This document shows positions 56,459 to 64,000 of a DNA stretch of 64,000 nucleotides, one piece after another. The position numbers were made by a program, and so were the translations under genes. The stretch's first letter is position 1. Every line of letters starts with the position of its first letter. Under the pieces are notes generated by a model that saw only the letters and a list, made by a program, of their open reading frames with translations, was not told the DNA's origin and searched no databases. This DNA is from Schizophyllum amplum. Its lineage: Eukaryota; Basidiomycota; Agaricomycetes; Agaricales; Schizophyllaceae. Where the stretch lies: contig VDMD01000001.1 in assembly GCA_007026445.1 (NCBI GenBank), forward strand, positions 682,001 to 746,000. The letters run 5' to 3'.

Positions 56459-58292
56459 TCACTGGAGCTTCTCCCCCGCAACCCCCGTCGTGATTGCCTC
56501 CGGTGCACTAGAGTGTTTCGCAACCCCCGCCGCATACTTTTCGGCCGGCCGACTAGTCGAGTCCATCACCGTCATGGATATGTCCACTGCCGACTCTCGA
56601 CTTCGAGCAGGAAAGCGCTCGGGATCTCCAGATGGCCGTGCCGGCTGGGACGAGGAGGCTGACTGGGCCGAGCTGTTCGACTGCGTGTGCCGTGTCTCCG
56701 AGCATGTATAGCCTGTGTCGCGTGTCGCCATTGCATTGTTCGTATCCTCGTCACGAGCTCCCCGACTCTGCAGCTCTCGCTCGCCCGCAGAACGAAGCGG
56801 ACCACTCGCCTCACTCGCAAAGTAGAGAGGCTGCGAGATCGGTGTGCTAGGCAAGTCCATAGACTCCATCTCGTTCTCGTCGCGCTGCATGCCGATGACG
56901 ATGACGATCAAGCATGGGTAGATGCCCTGAAATATTGCGTGAGCTCAGGGTATCTGGCGAAGGCCAGGGATACGGCCCTCGAGTGAGATGGGACAAAGCC
57001 TTATCTTCGATGAGGACACGGGAACATCTCACTCACCGAGATGTTATGGTACGCGCTGCGAAAAACCGAAAACCCGGTGAGCCCGCTCTCGCCTCCCTTG
57101 ATGAATTTTGTGGCAATATATACAGCCTGAAAGTCATTGAAAAATCTTAAAAAATGGCCTGTAGCAGCGATGCGATAGTATGCTTACCCAAATTATGCAA
57201 TACACGAAACCAGACTCGACAAGCAGGGCGAGTACGCGCTCGACGGTCGTTGTCTTGATCCAATTGTTGAAGGAGGGCTTGATATCCCGACGATAGCGCC
57301 TTTTGAGCTATATTCAGCTATTTGTACTTCATGAAGAGCTGGGGAGGCTGCACAAGAACAAGATGAAAATATTCACCAGTATCGCATGCCGACTAGTGCC
57401 GTTGCTACAGCGTTTGTGAAGAGAAGCGGGACTGTCATCATCAACGTGCGAGAAGTTGCTTCGTATTAACCGTCGTGCCAGACAAAGAACAGCTCTGCAG
57501 CAACGCCCGCTGCGAGAGTGAAGGGACGTTCCGAGGCGGGTATATCGACGCGTGAGCAGAATTTGTATATCCCTCGTGAGCAAACATCCGTGCTGGATGA
57601 TAGTAATGTCGACTGCTCACCCATGCTACCGCACATGCACAGAATCAGCACGACTTTCGCGGCACGACTGTCCGGCCAAAGAGTCCATGCCCGCCATACG
57701 ACGACCGAGTCGCTCAAGAGGAACTGGGCGATAGAACGATAAGCATACAAGGGACCACAAAAGCCATACCACGACCCACATTGAGTCTCTGCGCTCCCGT
57801 CTGCACGAAGTTCAAGTCGATGAGGAGCGCCTGAGAGGCGACGCAGCCATATACCACCTGGAACTGCTTGGAGTAAATTTCGAGCTCGACGGCGACCGAG
57901 AGCGACGAGGCAAGGAACAGGCCGATGATGACCGCTGTGATAAGGCGCGACCGGGGGCTGCGACGTCTAGGAAAAGATCACGTACGCATCAGCCGGTAGC
58001 TCCAACGCGAAAAATGAGCTGTAGGAGGAGGCTGGTGACTTACGCTAGCATAGTCATAGCGGCGATAAACAGCGCCGTCTGTATGCCTGACGGATGATGA
58101 TCAGAAGGCATGCGCGACAAGGGTGCGATTCATAGTGCGAGTACGTGAGTTGTTGCGAGTCAGATCAGAATACGCACCGTACAGAAGGAGGTCAACTCCT
58201 GCGTGGAGGGCGAGGATCTTCAGCCCGGACAAAGCAGTCAAGCCGAGAGGGTGATACGGCGCGCTGCACCGAGCCACGGAGGACATAGCCAA
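56459..58292 (-). CDS. Multipass membrane protein, family copy 3
   Basis: Third member of the family at 16652-19839. First exon MAMSSVARCSAPYHPLGLTA then LSGLKILALHAGVDLLLYG; later exons include ALFIAAMTMLA, RLITAVIIGLFLASSLSVAV, FLLSDSVVVWRAWTLWPDSR with AAKVVLILCMCGSMGE, and a tail (QGIYPCLIVIVIGMQRDENE, ending GVAGEKLQ at 56459) that is long, Ser/Thr-rich and probably cytosolic. Start at 58292 or 58286. More diverged than the tandem pair. A truncated copy of its 3' end lies at 50100-50640. Function unknown. Confidence 0.6.
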
Positions 58293-59186
58293 CAGATTTT
58301 TGACAGCGACTGAGGACCGCTTTCAGCTAGAAACAGCGTGTCGCCAGCGGCAATGACGAACTTGATGCGGCCACAGCCTCGAGAGGCAGATACCACTCAG
58401 CGGCGGCGAGACGTAGCGCTCAGTGTTAACACTGTCAGAGGGGGAGGAAGAGAGGATATCAGCCCGTCAGTTCCTCCTCTCCCCGGTGTAGGTATACACG
58501 TACGTGATGGTCAAGATCAAGATGGTGAAGCCCTTGAGAAATTGGATAAGCGCAGTCCTCCATTGAAACGTAGGCGCAGCGCATGTAGGAGCCTGACATG
58601 CCGGCGCTGATGCATGATGAAGGCAGGGTGGCCATCGTCGTCGTGTATAGGTCGTGGGACTCCGCCGTCGTAGCGGCAGTGCAGATGGCTACCAGGTGTC
58701 AGCTTGAGCGCATACAGTCACATATATAGGACATGATGTACGTCTGAACAGTGAAGCTCGAAGGCTTGATCAGTGTTAGATGTCCCTGACTTCCATGGGA
58801 GACAAATGGGAGAGATGAACTGAAGTTAGCAGTTCGCTCAATCATGGGAGTTGCATGGGAGGAAGTGACACTGACAGTTGGGAGAAAGAGCCTTCCGGCA
58901 TCTACCGCCAGCTGGCAGCCAGTAACCCGAATGATTCAAAAGTCACGTGTAAAGATGTTGAACTTCGCTCGAGATTTGCTCGAGATACTACTTAGGTTAG
59001 GCGATGTTTGTGGAGGCATGACTTTGTAACAAGTGTGCTATTCTTCCGTCGCGTTCGTGTCCGTATATATAGCGCTACATGGCTGAAAATTATGCCCTGC
59101 TCGAGGACGCATGGATATCGTTACATCGCAGGGTATACAGTTACATCTTCGTTCGTCTATCCTTCAGTCAACATCGCTGTACCGCT
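58293..59186. other. Intergenic region
   Basis: 900 bp without recognisable exons; frames are short and not conserved with any neighbour. Confidence 0.4.
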
Positions 59187-59619
59187 CTACAGGTGACGGT
59201 TGATGCTCTGCTTCATGTCGCCCTTGTTTCCGCGGGTTTCGCCTACGAGTATAGTCAGTGACAAGCTCAGATGTGCCACGATGCAGAAGACTCACCAGCA
59301 TGCTGCTGGCTGTGATCGCCGGTAACGGCGCCAACGACGGAGTCCTTCTTGCCCGTCACGCGGTCTGCGGTACCCTCTACATATCCCTGGGCGCGGGCGG
59401 CGTTATACTCGCCCTTGCCCTCTGCGTGCTCCATGCGGCCGCGGTCAGCGGTGCCGCCGAGTCCGAACATCTTGCCGATCTGGGGGGTTGGTTAACATCG
59501 CGGAACGAGGGCGGGGAGCTGTGTAGAAAGGTGTGACTCACGGTCTTCTTCAGGGAGCCCTTCTTCTCGTGGTACTGGCCGGAAGACTTCGACGGCGAGC
59601 CAGAGCGGTTGGAGAACAT
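59187..59619 (-). CDS. Mismatched base pair and cruciform DNA recognition protein (Hmp1-like), copy 2
   Basis: Exons complement(59187-59242, 59296-59479, 59542-59619) give 105 aa, with MFSNRSG added before the shared SPSKSSGQYHEKKGSLKKT. GLGGTADRGRMEHAEGKGEY, AQGYVEGTADRVTGKKDSVV and GAVTGDHSQQHAGETRGNKG match copy 1 closely, ending MKQSINRHL. Intron number and phases are the same as copy 1 at 16093-16503. The 184-nt middle exon is the same length in both. Likely expressed under stress like its relatives; DNA-junction binding is known for the family, not shown here. Confidence 0.8.
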
Positions 59620-59714
59620 GATGGTTTGTGGGGTGGTTGGTGGATGGTAGAAATGTGTTTAGTGAGTAGTGCGGTAGGTGCGCTGAGTGAGGAGTTGATA
59701 GGACTGGTATGCAT

Positions 59715-59722
59715 CTTATATA
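59715..59722 (-). promoter_or_regulatory. TATA box of Hmp1-like copy 2
   Basis: TATATAAG on the minus strand, about 96 bp upstream of the ATG at 59619. Confidence 0.6.
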
Positions 59723-60051
59723 GGCCTGGAAGCGCGCGCCACCGCGTTCGCAAGCGTCATCGTCTTCCACACCACCTCTGACATACGGACCTCTGAAGAA
59801 TGGATCGGAATGAAGTAGACGCGGACTTAGTTCAATGTGAGGTGGCCCTGGGTGGGGCGAGTAGCGTCATTGCAAGGGTGCGAGTGGGCCCTGGGCCCAA
59901 GATGGCCTTCGCAAGCAAGATGCGCTAGCCACGTCACCATACGTCACCAAGTCACGGGCTTGGCTTTTGCCTGGTCCGAGCGTCGTAACCCTCGGACCAA
60001 GATGTAACCTGAATCTTAGGGTTCCTCGTGGACGTCAACCCCCTCAATTAT
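59723..60051. other. Intergenic region upstream of U6 copy 3
   Basis: No gene. Shows no similarity to the upstream regions of U6 copies 1 and 2 that I can see. Confidence 0.4.
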
Positions 60052-60165
60052 GTCCCCTTCGGGGTGACATACGAAAAATTTGGAACGATACAGAGAAGAT
60101 TAGCATGGCCCCTGCACAAGGATGACACGCTTTTCCGGAGTGGTAGACCTACGGGTCTCAATATT
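60052..60165 (+). ncRNA. U6 spliceosomal RNA, copy 3
   Basis: Identical to copy 2 over the RNA body and tail (to ATTTATGCA at about 60171), but with unrelated flanks on both sides. The identity boundary coincides with the RNA ends. Either a separately maintained gene or an RNA-derived insertion. U6 sequence elements as in copies 1 and 2. Confidence 0.88.
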
Positions 60166-60415
60166 TATGCATCTTTTTACTCTGATTCCCCTTCACCACC
60201 GGGAGCTCTGAGAAAGGCGGCCTTGTTGACCTTTGCCAGTCTAGTTACCTGTTCATCACAATCATGATAGTTGACTGGCGATCTGGTGGCGACTGGGGTG
60301 TCGCAAGGAATAATAGAACGCCACATAGCACCATAACAAGCGAACAAGCGAACCTGTGTTGCTTCTTGTCTTCAGTGCTCACCTCCGACCGCTGCTCACA
60401 ACCTATACCTTCTCG

Positions 60416-60895
60416 ATGGCTTTGATTGAGGCGCGTAAGCTTGGTCTAGCTCATGGATACGTCGCTGACGTGCAGTAGGTGATTGCGAACGACCGTCTAG
60501 GGCGCAAAGGTGCGATGACAGGCCGGCGCCTAAGTGCCATGCGCGCGTGCAGTTGCTGTTTGCTGACTGCGACGCGCCTCTTCACGCATATAGTGCGCGT
60601 CAAGTGCAGCCCGGATGACACTGTCGGCGACCTGAAGAAACTTATCGCCGCGCAGACTGGCACGGATGCGTCTAAGATCCAGCTGAAGAAATGGTCAGTG
60701 AAAGTGCTCTTCTCGCATCAGTGACAAGTCGACCTTCAGTCCTCTTCAGCATACTTCTAACTAGCTTTTCGTCCTTTTCCTGCTCTTCTCATTGGTCGCC
60801 ATTGACTGACGCTTCATAGGTACAACATATACAAGGACCACATCACCTTGGCGGACTACGAAATCCACGATGGGATGAGCCTCGAAATGTACTAA
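60416..60895 (+). CDS. HUB1: Ubiquitin-like modifier HUB1 (UBL5)
   Basis: Exons 60416-60430, 60479-60509, 60594-60693 and 60820-60895 give 73 aa: [76 protein letters not shown]1 is a small ubiquitin-like protein that binds the splicing factor Snu66 without being conjugated; it ends in Tyr-based MY rather than Gly-Gly, as here. Exon 1 is just 15 nt, MALIE. Its intron appears to use a GC donor (GAG followed by GCGCGT); a GT donor a few bases downstream would break the frame. The other introns use GT..AG. Confidence 0.88.
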
Positions 60896-62557
60896 ATGTA
60901 CATGCAGAAGATGGCGCGCACCTTCTGCGTGCACCTCCGTCAACATCGTCAATTCGTCACCTGTAACTCCGAGTAAACGACAATGCAATGTACAGTGTCT
61001 GTATTCACGTCGAGCCCGTCAAAAAATTCCGTGACCCCATCGCATAGCTTCAATCCGTTCGCCCCTCGCTGCTTAGAGGACGCGCCCCATGCGGGCAGCG
61101 GCTTGGCAAAAGCGGATCATGTCCACGTTGGACCTCAACCCAGAAACAGCATCAGTAGTAGCGCAGGGCGCTGGCTATTTTGCACCAAGGTAAGGATTCA
61201 GTGAGCTTGAGCTACTGATCGGGACATGTTAAGGCTCCAAACATCGACGGTGTCGCCACACTGTCGTCGGTCAGCTGTCAATATGCAGCTTTCACATGCC
61301 AATCCGATGGCATACGAGCGTCTTGAGAGCTATCCCATAGCTCAATGGGCGCGAACGGCGTCAGTAGGGAGGTGATGGTGACGAGACCGAAATTTCCTTG
61401 CTGACTGAAGTTGAGTAGATCCCGGAAGTCGTAAGGTGTCATGCCTCACAGATTCTTCTCTCGGAAATTCGACAAGCAGGCACTGGGCAGACCTCACAGT
61501 CGCTTGTTGTCTCTAGAACCATCCCGCGGGTCAAGTACCCAACTGGCGAAAGCCCGGGCGGGGCCCGGACCTAAAGATCGCCAAGGCTGTGAGCAGGTTC
61601 CGCTGTCGCCTAACGAAGTGCTAATTCTGCCTTTTAGGTCGTATACCACGCGCTGCGTCCCCAGGACCACCGTGAAGGGTAGCAGCTAGGTGAAAGACTG
61701 CTTATCGACGGACAAACAGAAGGATGTTCTGCGTGACAATCAGGGACAACTCATCACCGCTTCCAATTGCCCTTGAGCGCAGAATACGCCGCGAAACCGA
61801 TATCATGCTTTGTTTCATTCCCGACTTTGTGATAGTAGAGGATGGTGAGCAAGTCGGCACCTCTACCTCCCGCCGTGATGCTTACCTTAGGCAAAAGCTT
61901 CACCATACGCGCCGCTCGGTTCGAGTTGTTGTCGCAAATTACACTCGCAACCGCAAGACGCCGTCCACCGTCTCCTCGGCCAGCGCAATGCGGAGGTTAG
62001 CGGCCCGCGCACGTCCTCCGCTCAGCCGCCAAGAGAAGAACGCTGGCGGTTACGCCGCTCGCCAAGGATTTGTGGCTCAAGCAATCGCTCACGTCCGCTT
62101 TAGCGCCGCACTTGCTGGGAACAATGGGCTACGTCTCCGGAGTGCATCGCCGCCACTCCCGAGAACACCCGGGAAATGGGGGGCTTGGCACTCGTACTTA
62201 GTAGGTCCTGGGATCAGCGTCGGGCTGGTTTAGCCACCGAGTGCGCCTCGTCTCTCTTGATGTATGCCAACTTCCCCTTTTCGCATAGCCATCCGAAAAA
62301 GTCATCAGCAAGCTTGCGATGGCGTAGGCTAAGGTGCGAACTCCGCGAGTGCCGAAGGACAGGGTGCGAGCAATGTTCATAATTCAACATGTCTACTCAG
62401 CGCTTTTCTCACCCGTGCCGTGTCAACGACGGACCGGGGACACCTGTCGTGCTACTATATTCACCTATGACAAGATCCACTCGGCGATGGGCCATCACAT
62501 GCGTGTTGGCACCCTAGGTCCGCAAGTCCCTCTGGAAAGGAACCCAAAGACTCGTTG
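60896..62557. other. Intergenic region
   Basis: 1.66 kb without recognisable coding. A 169-codon plus-strand frame (61724-62233) has no conserved motif and I do not call it a gene. Confidence 0.35.
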
Positions 62558-62565
62558 TATAAAAG
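62558..62565 (+). promoter_or_regulatory. TATA box of the PEP mutase/ICL-family gene
   Basis: TATAAAAG, about 117 bp upstream of the ATG at 62675, followed by a pyrimidine-rich leader. Confidence 0.65.
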
Positions 62566-62674
62566 CACGAGTACTGTCCCTACCTTCTCATCAGCCAGCG
62601 TTTCCACCCAGCGCCCCGCTCTCATCATAGCTTCTTCAGTACTCTCCTCCTTTCGCAGCTTCGTATCGTTCGCA

Positions 62675-63987
62675 ATGGCCGGCTTCGAACTCAACCTCTC
62701 CTCCTCGCGCGCCCCCGCCCCCGCCGCGGAGCGACAGCCTGAGACAACCTCTGACGCATCTGTGCCGATGCCCATCCCACCAGTCAACGGCACTGCCAAC
62801 AATGGCACCGGCGAGCGCCTAGTGTACTACAATCCGCGCCTCGACCCGAAGAACTTCCTCGAGGGCCCGCTTTCCCTGAACCCATCGACACGCCTGCGGC
62901 AGATGCTTGCGCGCCCCGGTATCGTCGTATGTTATCTACTACATATGTGCGAGAAGCGCAGGAACTGACAGGTTTTATCAGGTCGCCCCCGGGATCTGCG
63001 ACGGCATCAGCGCTCGCTGTGCCCTGGAGGCCGGCTTCGACTGTCTCTACCAGAGCGGCGCCGCCACCACCGCCTCCCGCCTCGGTCAACCTGACCTCGC
63101 CATCGCTACACTCAACGACTTCTCCGGGGTACGTCCTCCTCTTCCGTTTCTTCGTGGTCGTTGCTGACTCCATTTTCCAGGCCGCGCAGATGGTCTGCAG
63201 TATTGACCCCACGACGCCCGTTATCGCAGACGCAGATACTGGCTTCGGTGGACCCGCCAATGTCGCGCGCACTGTGCGCGAGTACGTCCGCGCAGGCGTC
63301 GCGGCGATGCACATCGAGGACCAGGTGCAGACGAAGCGCTGTGGCCATCTCATGGGCAAGCAGGTCGTCTCACGCGAGGAGTTCCTCACGCGCATTCGCG
63401 CCGCCGTCATTGCGCGCGACTCAATCCCGGGCGGTTCAGATTTTGTGAGTGTCATTTGTGTACCGATGAACAGGATGGGTCAAGGCTGACGCGCGGCGCA
63501 GGTGGTCATCGGGCGCACGGATTCGGCGCAAGTGTTGGGGATGGATGAGGCGATCTACCGGTTGAAGCTCGCGGCGGACGCGGGCGCGGACGTCTGCTTC
63601 ATCGAGGGCGTACGGACGAAGGAGCTGCTCGAGTCGACCGTCAACGCGCTGGCCCCCAAGCCCGTGCTCGTCAACGTCATCTCCGGTGGGCTCACCCCGT
63701 CCTTCACCTGCAAGGAGGCAGAGCAGATGGGCGCTAAGATCATCAGTACGTTCGCTGGCTTCGCTGCGCTTGCAGCCGATGCTGACGATTATGCAGTCTT
63801 CTCCCTGGTGTCCTGTGTAGCCATGGTCCACGCGGTTCGCGCGGCGATGGCGTCGCTCAAGAAGACCGGGACCGATTGGTCTAGCGCGAAGGGCATGGAC
63901 CCGAAGGCATTCTTCGAGGTCATGGGTCTGAACGAGGTCATCTCTCTGGATGCTCGCGCGGGTGGCACGGCGTTCAATGTCGTCTAG
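62675..63987 (+). CDS. PEP mutase/isocitrate lyase superfamily enzyme, probable oxaloacetate acetylhydrolase
   Basis: Exons 62675-62926, 62982-63128, 63181-63444 and 63502-63987 give 382 aa. Members cleave or form C-C or C-P bonds next to a carboxylate in a TIM barrel; oxaloacetate acetylhydrolase makes oxalate and acetate, a main route to oxalate in wood-decay fungi. Seen: VVAPGICDGISARCALEAGF, DCLYQSGAATTASRLG, the metal-binding ADADTGFGGP, AMHIEDQVQTKRCGHLMGK with the catalytic K-x-C-G-H loop, VVIGRTDSAQ and ISGGLTPSF. A disordered N-terminus (SSSRAPAPAAERQPETTSDA) precedes the barrel. The close relatives petal-death-type and methylisocitrate lyase share these motifs, so the exact reaction needs the Ser/Pro/Thr residues around the active site compared with known enzymes. 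Start at 62675 (MAGFELNLSS) is preceded by a TATA box. Confidence 0.88.
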
Positions 63988-64000
63988 GCTGAATTTCTTC

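Noticed and set aside
61724..62233. 169-residue plus-strand frame
   Set aside because: No motif, no plausible neighbours or splice structure; Arg-rich composition typical of chance frames in GC-rich DNA.
1..64000. CRISPR arrays, tRNA genes, LTR retrotransposons
   Set aside because: No regularly spaced repeats, no convincing box A/box B pair with a cloverleaf, and no reverse transcriptase or integrase motifs were found by eye.

Overview
The window is nuclear DNA of a filamentous basidiomycete, most likely a wood-decay agaricomycete of the Polyporales type (inferred from protein families, not searched). Genes are dense and on both strands, with many short introns of about 45-70 nt (GT..AG, CTRAY-like branch points). 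The families are typical of that group: MYND-finger arrays, UbiA-type prenyltransferase, BTB and F-box proteins, PalI/SUR7 protein, paired Zn2Cys6 regulators, cruciform-DNA-recognition (Hmp1-like) proteins and flavin monooxygenases.

Layout. 1-2.0 kb: two tandem MYND-type genes on the minus strand, the first cut by the window edge. 2.2-3.4 kb: UbiA prenyltransferase. 3.5-5.3 kb: fragmentary coding signal. 5.5-7.6 kb: BTB/POZ protein (+) and PalI/SUR7 tetraspan (-). 8.16-8.27 kb: U6 snRNA copy 1 (-). 8.6 to about 15.9 kb: a complete-looking Helitron on the minus strand with an HUH Rep / PIF1 helicase gene, an accessory gene of OB-fold/ssDNA-binding type, and a recognisable 3' terminus (hairpin plus CTAG). 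16.1-16.5 kb: Hmp1-like gene. 16.65-19.84 kb: two tandem multipass membrane proteins. 20.5-22.5 kb: a 600-aa polytopic membrane protein. 22.85 kb: U6 copy 2. 23.9-26.3 kb: TIM22 and FES1. 27.2-35.5 kb: two paralogous Zn2Cys6 transcription factors in inverted orientation around an RCC1-repeat/PHD-finger gene. 36.8-39.7 kb: a small unknown protein and a four-helix membrane protein. 40.3-41.7 kb: aldo/keto reductase. 41.7-44.0 kb: gene-poor. 44.0-53.4 kb: an alpha-arrestin, then a segmental tandem duplication holding two flavin monooxygenase genes, a truncated copy of the arrestin tail and a truncated copy of a membrane-protein gene tail. 54-55.7 kb: F-box protein. 56.5-58.3 kb: third member of the membrane-protein family. 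59.2-59.6 kb: second Hmp1-like gene. 60.05 kb: U6 copy 3. 60.4-60.9 kb: HUB1. 62.7-64.0 kb: PEP mutase/isocitrate lyase superfamily enzyme, probably oxaloacetate acetylhydrolase.

No operon logic applies. The main theme is local duplication (MYND, membrane proteins, transcription factors, monooxygenases, Hmp1-like, U6) plus one Helitron. Housekeeping genes (TIM22, FES1, HUB1, U6, RCC1-PHD) lie between these expanding families. I see no CRISPR, prophage or LTR retrotransposon. The most informative structures are the Helitron with its duplicated intron, the three U6 copies with an unusual shared 3' tail, and the mosaic 46.7-53.9 kb duplication. Intron positions were read by eye; exon boundaries given below preserve frame, but none is confirmed by transcripts.
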